The notes under the pieces are model-generated. The model saw only the letters and a program-made list of their open reading frames with translations. It was not told the origin of the DNA and ran no database searches. The translations under genes and the position numbers were made by a program. 6,174 bases of DNA from Bacillota bacterium (GTDB lineage Bacteria > Bacillota_A > Clostridia > Lutisporales > Lutisporaceae), in assembly GCA_022706865.1 (NCBI GenBank), contig JAKJBT010000093.1, forward strand, positions 1 through 6,174, read 5' to 3'. How positions within the stretch are numbered: position 1 is the stretch's first letter; each line of letters begins with the position of its first letter. Of this stretch, positions 1 to 4,927 are shown piece by piece.

Positions 1-1854
1 AAATACAGAGGGGAATTCGAGGAGAGGCTCAAGGCAGTCCTTAAAGAAGTAGAAAAATCCAACGGTAAAATAATTATGTTCATAGATGAAATCCATAACA
101 TAGTGGGCGCAGGGAAGGCAGAAGGTGCAATGGACGCAGGGAACCTGCTGAAGCCGATGCTTGCAAGGGGGGAACTGCACTGTATAGGGGCTACTACACT
201 GGATGAATACAGGAAGAATATCGAAAAGGACGCAGCCCTTGAAAGAAGGTTCCAGCCGGTACTCATTGACGCTCCGGACGTGGAGGATACCATATCAATA
301 CTTAGAGGGCTTAAGGAAAAATTCGAGATACATCACGGGGTTAGGATTCAGGACAATGCTTTGATATCGGCTGCGGTACTTTCAAACAGATATATCAGTG
401 ACAGGTTCCTGCCGGACAAGGCCATAGACCTTATTGATGAAGCCGCAGCCATGCTGCGCACAGAAATTGACAGCATGCCCAGTGAGCTTGATGAGATAAT
501 GAGAAGGATAATGCAGCTGGAGATTGAAAGGGAAGCGCTGAAGAAAGAAAGCGACAAGCAATCCGAGGAAAGATTGGAGGCCTTGAACAGGGAGCTTTCA
601 GAGCTGAAGTCCAAAGGTGATTCCATGAAGGCTCAGTGGGAGCTTGAAAAGAAAAACATTAGAAATATCCGTGAGATAAAGAAGCAGATTGAGGAGACAA
701 AAGCAGAAATTGAGAAGGCGGAAATGAAATACGACCTCAACAGGGTTGCGGAATTAAAGTACGGCAAACTTATTGAGCTTGAGAAGCAGTTAAACGCCGA
801 AAAGGCAAACCTTGAGAAAATGCAGGGCATGGGACAGCTTCTCAAGGAAGAGGTTACAGAGGAGGAAATATCCGAGATTATATCAAAATGGACAGGTATA
901 CCTGTAAAGAAACTAATGGAAAATGAAAAGGAAAAGCTTCTTCGGTTGGATGACATACTTCACAGAAGGGTTATCGGCCAGGACGAGGCAGTATCTGCCG
1001 TAGCTGATTCGGTGATCCGTGCAAGAAGCGGGCTCAAGGACCCGAAGAGGCCTATCGGTTCATTCATATTCCTTGGACCTACAGGGGTAGGGAAGACAGA
1101 ACTTGCCAAGACCCTTGCGGAAGCTCTGTTTGACAGTGAGGACAACATAATCAGGATAGATATGTCCGAATACATGGAGAAGCATACGGTTGCAAGGCTG
1201 ATTGGAGCACCTCCGGGATATGTTGGCTATGATGAGGGTGGTCAGCTTACTGAGGCAGTCAGAAGGAAGCCGTATTCGGTACTGCTGTTTGATGAAATAG
1301 AAAAGGCTCATCAGGATGTATTCAACATATTCCTGCAGATACTTGACGAAGGAAGGCTCACGGACAGCCAGGGCAGGACTGTGGATTTCAAGAACACAGT
1401 GATAATAATGACTTCAAACATAGGAAGCATGTATCTTTTGGAAGGGGTGGACAATGACGGTGAGCTGAAGCCCGAGGCAGTAGAGGCGGTTAATGAGGAG
1501 CTTAAGCGGCATTTCAGGCCTGAGTTCCTTAACAGGGTGGATGATGTGGTGTTTTTTAAGCCCCTGCTGAAGGAACAGATCAGAAAAATCATTGACCTGA
1601 TATTTGAACAGGTAGCGGAAAGGCTTAAGGACAGGAATATAAGAATCTCATTAAGCGAGAATGCGAAGGACTATATAATCAGCAATTCCTATGACCCGGT
1701 ATATGGAGCAAGGCCTTTAAAGAGGTTCATACAAAGAAAAATGGAGACTTCAATAGGAAGGGCTTTGATTGCAGGAGAGATTAATGACGGGGATGACATA
1801 CTGATTGATGCGGATGATAAGGAGCTGAAGTTCAAGAAGAACGCAGAGCTGTAA
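1..1854 (+). CDS. clpB: ATP-dependent disaggregase ClpB, 5'-truncated by window edge
   Basis: ClpB is a cytoplasmic hexameric AAA+ unfoldase that works with DnaK to pull proteins out of aggregates. The reading frame is open from base 1, so the start lies outside the window. About 250 residues are missing by comparison with the usual ~860: the N-terminal domain and the first Walker A. Numbering from the first visible codon, the NBD1 pore loop [10 protein letters not shown] is at residues 1-10 and Walker B IIMFIDE at 24-30. The NBD1 arginine finger region (ALERRF) is at 79-84. The charged coiled-coil middle domain spans roughly 155-275; its length marks ClpB rather than ClpC or ClpA. NBD2 has Walker A GPTGVGKT (359-366), pore loop GYVGY (406-410), Walker B LLFDE (428-432), the FLNR arginine finger (509-512) and sensor 2 GARPLKR (569-575). 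All key residues are intact. Any CtsR or HrcA control site would lie upstream and is not visible. Confidence 0.98.
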   Translation, partial: KYRGEFEERLKAVLKEVEKSNGKIIMFIDEIHNIVGAGKAEGAMDAGNLLKPMLARGELHCIGATTLDEYRKNIEKDAALERRFQPVLIDAPDVEDTISILRGLKEKFEIHHGVRIQDNALISAAVLSNRYISDRFLPDKAIDLIDEAAAMLRTEIDSMPSELDEIMRRIMQLEIEREALKKESDKQSEERLEALNRELSELKSKGDSMKAQWELEKKNIRNIREIKKQIEETKAEIEKAEMKYDLNRVAELKYGKLIELEKQLNAEKANLEKMQGMGQLLKEEVTEEEISEIISKWTGIPVKKLMENEKEKLLRLDDILHRRVIGQDEAVSAVADSVIRARSGLKDPKRPIGSFIFLGPTGVGKTELAKTLAEALFDSEDNIIRIDMSEYMEKHTVARLIGAPPGYVGYDEGGQLTEAVRRKPYSVLLFDEIEKAHQDVFNIFLQILDEGRLTDSQGRTVDFKNTVIIMTSNIGSMYLLEGVDNDGELKPEAVEAVNEELKRHFRPEFLNRVDDVVFFKPLLKEQIRKIIDLIFEQVAERLKDRNIRISLSENAKDYIISNSYDPVYGARPLKRFIQRKMETSIGRALIAGEINDGDDILIDADDKELKFKKNAEL

Positions 1855-1878
1855 GTCTTGCGGGTTTAACGCGGGCTA

Positions 1879-1907
1879 TTGCACTATACCGGATTTTATG
1901 TTATATT
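1879..1907 (+). promoter_or_regulatory. Possible sigma-A-type promoter downstream of clpB
   Basis: TTGCAC (1879-1884) and TATATT (1902-1907) are separated by 17 bases. The -35 matches the consensus at only three of six positions and the -10 at five of six. A transcript would start near 1914 and meet the hairpin plus T7 tract at 1990-2015, giving an RNA of about 100 nt. This is inference from spacing and downstream context. Confidence 0.3.
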
Positions 1908-1989
1908 TTGTATAAATCTTGAAGGCGAGGTAATCCAATGCCAGTTAATGCTTAACTAACAGCAATTGAATAGTAATGTGATACAGCTA

Positions 1990-2015
1990 CTATTTGGAAT
2001 CCAATAGGTTTTTTT
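1990..2015 (+). terminator. Rho-independent-type terminator, probably ending clpB transcription
   Basis: CTATTTGG (1990-1997) pairs with CCAATAG (2001-2007) across a 3-base loop with one bulged T, and a T7 tract follows (2009-2015). Outside it, ACAGC (1983-1987) and GCTGT (2016-2020) could extend the pairing around the T tract. The stem is AT-rich and only moderately stable, but placement downstream of clpB fits. It is the first terminator-like structure after the clpB stop codon. Confidence 0.55.
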
Positions 2016-2126
2016 GCTGTGTCTGTTACAGGTATTAATAGTTAAGATTAGCGGTACTATCAGCCTTATGAACATATTAATAGTTTTGATCATGCTGTCT
2101 GCAGCAGGATTGAATTGGTATATGGC

Positions 2127-2153
2127 GGCCGTGCGATTTTGCACGGCCCTTTT
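2127..2153 (+). terminator. Rho-independent-type terminator with perfect 8-bp GC-rich stem
   Basis: GGCCGTGC (2127-2134) and GCACGGCC (2141-2148) form a perfect stem around the loop GATTTT, followed by CTTTT. No matching T tract lies on the other strand, so it acts on + strand transcripts. It lies downstream of the first hairpin and no gene sits between them. It is either a backup terminator for clpB or the end of a small RNA. Confidence 0.65.
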
Positions 2154-2168
2154 ATGTATTAGTACAAT
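2139..2168 (+). promoter_or_regulatory. Weak possible promoter for the zinc-ribbon/S4 gene
   Basis: TTGCAC (2139-2144) and TACAAT (2163-2168) are 18 bases apart. The -35 is poor and lies inside the preceding terminator hairpin. It is listed because the terminator just upstream means the zinc-ribbon/S4 gene probably needs its own start, and this is the best pair I see in the right place. Transcription would begin near 2175. Confidence 0.25.
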
Positions 2169-2186
2169 GCAGAATTATTTGGCTGA

Positions 2187-2223
2187 GGGTGAAATCCAGG
2201 ACTATTCACTCCCGGCATTTTTT
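2187..2223 (+). promoter_or_regulatory. Attenuator-like hairpin followed by T6 in the leader
   Basis: GGGTGAA (2187-2193) pairs with TTCACTCCC (2205-2213), with one bulged T, around an 11-base loop. After four bases (GGCA) a run of six Ts follows (2218-2223). The gap before the T run makes it a weak terminator at best. Bases 2212-2213 are shared with the next stem (2212-2246), so the two structures cannot both form fully. Confidence 0.35.
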
Positions 2224-2246
2224 ATAAGGAGGTGTTTTTATGCCGG
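2212..2246 (+). promoter_or_regulatory. Stem-loop displaying the Shine-Dalgarno of a 10-codon leader ORF
   Basis: CCGGCAT (2212-2218) pairs perfectly with ATGCCGG (2240-2246). The second arm contains the ATG start codon of the leader ORF. The 21-base loop holds the near-perfect ribosome binding site AAGGAGGTG (2226-2234) flanked by T runs. The start codon would be paired while the ribosome binding site stays exposed. Confidence 0.4.
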
Positions 2247-2272
2247 CAAATAACCTGTCATACCTGAATTAA
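2240..2272 (+). CDS. Possible 10-residue leader peptide MPANNLSYLN
   Basis: ATG at 2240-2242 sits 5 bases after AAGGAGGTG (2226-2234), the strongest ribosome binding site in the window for so short a frame. The frame stops at TAA 2270-2272. No downstream continuation was found in another frame that would make it a truncated longer gene. It ends 52 bases before the GTG of the zinc-ribbon/S4 gene and 4 bases before a stem-loop, the usual geometry of a regulatory leader ORF. The peptide has no runs of one amino acid that would suggest amino-acid attenuation. A by-chance SD plus ATG cannot be excluded. Confidence 0.4.
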   Translation: MPANNLSYLN

Positions 2273-2276
2273 TACA

Positions 2277-2313
2277 GGGAGGACAGAGCTGTTCCTCCCT
2301 TAAGTACAGGAGG
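2277..2313 (+). promoter_or_regulatory. Alternative stem-loops next to the ribosome binding site of the zinc-ribbon/S4 gene
   Basis: GGGAGGA (2277-2283) pairs perfectly with TCCTCCC (2293-2299) over a 9-base loop. The same downstream arm can instead pair through CCTCC (2294-2298) with GGAGG (2309-2313), which is one of the two SD-like sites ahead of the GTG at 2325. The two pairings exclude each other. A ribosome stopped at the leader ORF stop (2270-2272) would cover the first arm and favour the second pairing, masking the SD-like site. The switching is inference; the complementarity is directly visible. Confidence 0.4.
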
Positions 2314-2324
2314 GCAGGAGCACT

Positions 2325-2864
2325 GTGAAAAGAATATATCATTGGGAGTTGATTGATACTTCCACTAATAATAAGGTTGAGAGGTATTGTCATAATTGCG
2401 GCAGGAAGGTGGTTTTTGAAGACTCGACAAAAAGAAGGCATAATGCAAACGGGAAGAACATTTATGAATACGCCATTTTCAAATGTAAAAACGGGCACAC
2501 TTGGAACCGATTATTAGGAATATCTAAAAGCAAACAACTTGAGGATGAAGAACATAGTGAGGAAGCTGAATGCTTTCAAAATGTTAGCAGCTGCGGTCAC
2601 CTCAATTTATTGGAGCTTAAAAATGAAGGAGTAAATGAAATTGAAATAATATTGGATAAGGTACTGGGAAGATGGCGGATTGATGCGATTCTCGGAGGCA
2701 GAATTCACAATCTGAGCAGAAGCAAGATTTGTGAGCTTATCAGGAATAAAAAAATATTGCTTGATGGGAAAGCTGTAAAACAAAATTGCATATTAAAAGA
2801 AGAACAGACAGTTACCATATTGCTTGAGGGTTTATTTGTTTCTGATACTCCGGTGCAGCTTTGA
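2325..2864 (+). CDS. Zinc-ribbon plus S4 RNA-binding domain protein, function unknown
   Basis: This 179-residue protein starts with GTG. AGGAG (2316-2320) lies 4 bases upstream and AGGAGG (2308-2313) a little further. The N-terminal part has a likely zinc-binding site: C22-x2-C25, then C54-x3-H58 at the foot of a second strand. The middle (about 66-110) is acidic and probably flexible. Residues ~116-167 match the S4 fold (RIDAIL, LSRSKICELI, LLDGKAV, LKEEQTVTI), which binds structured RNA, usually rRNA or tRNA. It is too short for a tyrosyl-tRNA synthetase, ribosomal S4 or pseudouridine synthase, and no catalytic domain is visible. The S4 heat-shock protein Hsp15 and the ribosome quality-control factor RqcP are small S4 proteins that act on 50S subunits. 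A similar stress or ribosome role next to clpB is only a guess. The stop codon lies inside a strong hairpin. Confidence 0.85.
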   Translation: MKRIYHWELIDTSTNNKVERYCHNCGRKVVFEDSTKRRHNANGKNIYEYAIFKCKNGHTWNRLLGISKSKQLEDEEHSEEAECFQNVSSCGHLNLLELKNEGVNEIEIILDKVLGRWRIDAILGGRIHNLSRSKICELIRNKKILLDGKAVKQNCILKEEQTVTILLEGLFVSDTPVQL

Positions 2865-2878
2865 AAGGCTGCCCGGAG
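2848..2878 (+). terminator. Strong hairpin overlapping the stop codon of the zinc-ribbon/S4 gene, no U tract
   Basis: CTCCGG-T-GCAGC (2848-2859) pairs with GCTGC-CCGGAG (2868-2878), 11 base pairs with one bulged T. The 8-base loop contains the TGA stop (2862-2864). The downstream sequence is A-rich rather than T-rich, so classical intrinsic termination is doubtful. It could instead stop 3' exonucleases or act with a factor. Confidence 0.5.
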
Positions 2879-2913
2879 AAAGAAACAATAGCTGATAATT
2901 TTGGCTGAAGTAT

Positions 2914-2968
2914 TTGAAACAGTGCGCACCTATGATATATTTAAATATAGGATATTAAAGCGTACAAT
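2914..2968 (+). promoter_or_regulatory. Candidate overlapping promoters for the MaoC-cupin unit
   Basis: Two sigma-A-like pairs are visible. The first is TTGAAA (2914-2919) with TATATT (2936-2941), spacer 16, five of six matches in each box. The second is TTTAAA (2940-2945) with TACAAT (2963-2968), spacer 17. A perfect 14-bp palindrome (2936-2949) covers the first -10 and the second -35. It could be an operator, or simply AT-rich promoter sequence. The position between a hairpin and the SD of the next gene supports a real start here. Confidence 0.45.
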
Positions 2969-3013
2969 CTTTTCCATAAGCACACCGTTATCATTAATTG
3001 AGGAGGAGATGAA

Positions 3014-3427
3014 ATGGGCAAGACATACGAACAGATAAATGTGGGGGATAAGGCAAGCTTCGAGAAGACAATAAGCGAAACTGACGTGTATATGTTTGCA
3101 GGAATAACAGGGGACCTCAATCCTGCGCATATTAATCATGAAGCAATGAAGAACACAAAATTCGGAGGGAGAATAGCTCACGGGATGCTGTCGGCAGGCT
3201 TGATTTCTGCAGTACTGGGAATGCAGCTTCCGGGCCCCGGAACCATTTACCTTTCACAGCAGCTCAGCTTTAAGGCTCCTGTAAAAATAGGGGATACTAT
3301 AAAAGCTGTTGCGGAGGTTGTAGAAAAGCTGGAGAAAGGCAGAGTAAAATTAAAAACAAGCTGCTATAACCAGGACGGGGTTGAAGTACTGGACGGCGAA
3401 GCTCTTGTAATAGCACCTAGAGAATAG
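3014..3427 (+). CDS. MaoC-family (R)-specific enoyl-CoA hydratase / dehydratase
   Basis: This is a 137-residue single hot-dog domain, the size of PhaJ-type hydratases. These cytoplasmic enzymes reversibly hydrate trans-2-enoyl-CoA to (R)-3-hydroxyacyl-CoA. The catalytic motif is present: A29-G-I-T-G-D34-L-N36-P-A-H39, with the Asp and His five residues apart as in PhaJ. The conserved HGM stretch follows at H56-G57-M58, then LPGPGTIYLSQQLSFKAPV and IGDTI. The ATG lies 7 bases after AGGAGG (3001-3006), a strong start. The cupin gene begins 14 bases after its stop, so the two are almost certainly cotranscribed. No phaC, phasin, beta-oxidation or butyrate gene is in view, so the natural acyl-CoA is unknown. 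A crotonyl-CoA-size substrate is plausible from family resemblance only. Confidence 0.92.
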   Translation: MGKTYEQINVGDKASFEKTISETDVYMFAGITGDLNPAHINHEAMKNTKFGGRIAHGMLSAGLISAVLGMQLPGPGTIYLSQQLSFKAPVKIGDTIKAVAEVVEKLEKGRVKLKTSCYNQDGVEVLDGEALVIAPRE

Positions 3428-3441
3428 AAAGAAGGGACTTT

Positions 3442-3783
3442 ATGAATTCAGTTATCAGAAACCAAAAGGATGTTGAACCGGTAAAAAATCCAAAACACAA
3501 TGAAGTATACGGAAGGCTGTTAACAAAACAAGAGGAAAACGGCAGGCTTTCCGCACACCTGACTACCGTTAAGCCGGGAGGGGAAATCATTCCCCATACC
3601 CATGAGGTGCTTGAAGTAATTTATGTAATTGAAGGAGAAGGTTCGGCGCTGGTTAACGGTGAAAGGCGAAAGGCGGAAAAAGGTACAATTGTAGCTGCCA
3701 ATATAGGCAGCGAACACGGATTTATTAATACGGGAGATACGGATCTGGTATTGTACTGTGTCTTCTCCCCGGGGATTGCATAA
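3442..3783 (+). CDS. Small single-domain cupin protein
   Basis: This 113-residue conserved beta-barrel protein of the cupin_2 type has metal ligands in place. Motif 1 reads G47-x4-H52-x-H54-x3-E58 and ends in the Gly-rich turn IEGEG (63-67). Motif 2 gives H92 and N96 in GTIVAANIGSEHGFIN (81-96). The usual Pro of motif 2 (PxG) is Asn87 here. The four expected ligands (H52, H54, E58, H92) suggest a bound divalent metal such as Mn, Fe or Zn. Such lone cupins range from isomerases and dioxygenases to sugar- or ligand-binding proteins, so no reaction can be assigned. The SD-like GAAGGGA (3431-3437) lies 4 bases before the ATG. It is the second gene of a two-gene unit with the MaoC hydratase and is followed directly by a terminator. 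Confidence 0.92.
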   Translation: MNSVIRNQKDVEPVKNPKHNEVYGRLLTKQEENGRLSAHLTTVKPGGEIIPHTHEVLEVIYVIEGEGSALVNGERRKAEKGTIVAANIGSEHGFINTGDTDLVLYCVFSPGIA

Positions 3784-3787
3784 AAGC

Positions 3788-3827
3788 TGTGGGCCATAAG
3801 TTAATACTTATAGCCCACATTTATTCT
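3788..3827 (+). terminator. Terminator of the MaoC-cupin unit
   Basis: TGTGGGC-c-ATAAG (3788-3800) pairs with CTTAT-a-GCCCACA (3807-3819): 12 base pairs with one C/A mismatch and a TTAATA loop, followed by TTTATTCT. It starts 4 bases after the cupin stop codon. AGCTGT (3785-3790) and ACAGCT (3828-3833) offer a competing outer pairing. The structure is strong although its T tract is interrupted. Confidence 0.8.
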
Positions 3828-3832
3828 ACAGC

Positions 3833-3838
3833 TATAAT
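3833..3838 (+). promoter_or_regulatory. Possible -10 box (TATAAT) for the pseudouridine synthase gene
   Basis: A perfect TATAAT follows the terminator and lies 54 bases before the preferred start at 3893. No good -35 is found 16-18 bases upstream, so the promoter is uncertain. If used, transcription would start near 3845, at the alternative upstream ATG. That would argue against that ATG being the translation start. Confidence 0.3.
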
Positions 3839-3881
3839 TCCTGTATGACAGCGCAAAATATAAAAATAACAAATAACGTGC

Positions 3882-3888
3882 AGAGGTG
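3882..3888 (+). promoter_or_regulatory. Shine-Dalgarno deciding the start of the pseudouridine synthase
   Basis: AGAGGTG lies 4 bases before ATG 3893-3895. The in-frame ATG at 3845 has no SD, and the 16 residues it would add are polar and do not resemble the family N-terminus. Translation therefore most likely begins at 3893. Confidence 0.7.
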
Positions 3889-3892
3889 TAAT

Positions 3893-4885
3893 ATGTTCGA
3901 AATCAGGCTAACTGAAAATGAAGCGGGCCAAAGGGCAGACAGGTTCTTAAGAAAATATCTGAAGGATTATTCCCTGGGGGATATATACAAGCTTTTCAGG
4001 AAAAACAAGGTCAAGCTTAACGGCAAGCGGGTGAAGGAAAACCAAATGCTTAAAGAGGGGGACCTGCTGCAGCTGTATATTGAAGAGCCGGAAAGGGCTG
4101 CAAAGATTGCGATACCCTCGGTAAAACCGGCCGGAAGCATTGATCTGATATATGAGGATGCCAATATAATAATTGCCGATAAGCCTGCAGGACTGCTCAC
4201 CCATCCTGATAAACCGGGGGACACCGATACTCTTCTGGACAGGGCATTGTACCATATATTCAATGAAAAGGAAGCTGACGAATCCCGGACCTTCTCGCCG
4301 GCAGTGTGCAACCGGCTTGACAGGAACACCAGCGGCATTGTCATAATAGCAAAGAACTACAAGGCACTTAAGGCAGTAAACCATTCCATCAGGGAAAGAG
4401 GAATAAGAAAGCTCTACCTTTGCATTACAGCCGGAAAAATGGATAAAAGCGGCGAGATAAAAGGATTCCTGGAAAAAGACCGGGACAGGAACATTGTTAC
4501 TGTTAAAGAGACCGGAACCGGAGATGGGAAGCAGATACATACAATATTCAGAACCCTTGCCGTATCAGAAAGCATCAGGGAGCTGGGCACGCAGTTTTCA
4601 CTCCTTGAGGCAGAGCTTGTGACCGGAAGGTCCCATCAGATAAGAGCTCATTTTGCATACCTGGGCCACCCTCTTGCAGGTGATGTGAAATATGGCGATA
4701 AGGCAATAAATGAATACTTCAGAAAAAGATACGGCCTGAAGCATCAGTTCCTTCATGCCCACAAGGTTGCTTTTGAAGAAGTACATGAGGATATAAGCTA
4801 TCTTAAAGGAAGGATTTTTAATTGCAAACTGGATCAAACTGCTGCAATGACGGCTGCTTCGCTGTTTGGAACGGAGTGGGTATAA
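3893..4885 (+). CDS. RluC/RluD-family 23S rRNA pseudouridine synthase
   Basis: This 330-residue cytoplasmic enzyme of the RluA superfamily isomerises specific uridines to pseudouridine, most likely in large-subunit rRNA. Residues ~14-63 form an S4 RNA-binding domain (RADRFLRKYL, KLNGKRV, LKEGDLLQL). The catalytic domain follows: IIIADKPAGLLTHP (92-105), then N140-R-L-D143-R-N-T-S-G148 with the catalytic Asp143. The conserved Tyr of the RKLY motif is Y175, and motif III GRSHQIRAHF is at 245-254 followed by GHPLAGDVKYG. The usual His of HRLD is Asn140; I believe this substitution occurs in clostridial relatives and it spares the catalytic Asp. S4 plus this architecture fits RluC/RluD better than RluA. 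The target uridine cannot be predicted, so no exact symbol is given. It is probably a single-gene unit, with a terminator on each side. Confidence 0.93.
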   Translation: MFEIRLTENEAGQRADRFLRKYLKDYSLGDIYKLFRKNKVKLNGKRVKENQMLKEGDLLQLYIEEPERAAKIAIPSVKPAGSIDLIYEDANIIIADKPAGLLTHPDKPGDTDTLLDRALYHIFNEKEADESRTFSPAVCNRLDRNTSGIVIIAKNYKALKAVNHSIRERGIRKLYLCITAGKMDKSGEIKGFLEKDRDRNIVTVKETGTGDGKQIHTIFRTLAVSESIRELGTQFSLLEAELVTGRSHQIRAHFAYLGHPLAGDVKYGDKAINEYFRKRYGLKHQFLHAHKVAFEEVHEDISYLKGRIFNCKLDQTAAMTAASLFGTEWV

Positions 4886-4927
4886 AAAACACCTGCCAAG
4901 GGAATATTTTAGGGGAGGTGTTTTTTT
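4884..4927 (+). terminator. Terminator hairpin containing the Shine-Dalgarno of the DUF362 gene
   Basis: AAAAAACACCT (4884-4894) is perfectly complementary to AGGTGTTTTTT (4916-4926). After a G/G mismatch, CC (4896-4897) pairs with GG (4913-4914), leaving a 15-base loop. The run of seven Ts (4921-4927) makes it terminator-like on the + strand, and A6 on the opposite arm would give a T tract on the - strand. The first arm begins in the stop codon of the pseudouridine synthase gene. The 3' arm contains the GGGGAGGTG ribosome binding site of the next gene, whose GTG follows the T7 run directly. It could therefore end transcription, hide the ribosome binding site, or both. Confidence 0.7.

Larger units (their letters stand above)
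1855..2324 (+). other. 470-base non-coding stretch between clpB and the zinc-ribbon/S4 gene
   Basis: No convincing protein gene longer than 10 codons was seen here on either strand. The stretch carries, in order: a weak promoter-like pair (1879-1907); a 5-codon ORF MPVNA (1938-1955) behind GAGGT; a hairpin with a T7 tract (1990-2015); two copies of TATTAATAGTT (2033-2043 and 2075-2085); a small TGCTG/CAGCA hairpin (2093-2106); a GC-rich hairpin followed by CTTTT (2127-2153); and a structured leader with a 10-codon ORF (2187-2320). This is rich in foldable elements for a spacer, so it may encode one or two small RNAs plus a regulatory leader. I did not recognise any known riboswitch, T-box, 6S, SRP or tRNA signature in it. 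Confidence 0.6.

Noticed and set aside
2181..2213. GGCTGAGGGTGAAATCC stretch considered as part of a riboswitch or group II intron.
   Set aside because: No further conserved elements of TPP, SAM or other riboswitches, nor an intron domain V, were found around it. A simple hairpin explains it.
2014..2253. Open frame of 79 codons with a TTG start (+ strand).
   Set aside because: It starts inside a T tract of a terminator, runs through a second terminator hairpin, has no Shine-Dalgarno at its start, and its sequence resembles no protein family. It overlaps the leader ORF in another frame.
2934..2968. AT-rich repeat-like tract considered as a replication or integration site.
   Set aside because: There are no direct repeats, no integrase gene and no tRNA end nearby. 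A promoter explains the tract better.
3845..3892. Upstream ATG as the start of the pseudouridine synthase.
   Set aside because: There is no ribosome binding site, it is close to a TATAAT box, and the added 16 residues are unlike the family. ATG 3893 has AGAGGTG at 4 bases.
3947..4540. Antisense open frame of 197 codons opposite the pseudouridine synthase.
   Set aside because: It lies wholly within a well-supported gene in the opposite orientation. The translation is Cys/Leu/Phe-rich without domain features, as expected of a shadow frame. The same holds for the other - strand frames in the window.
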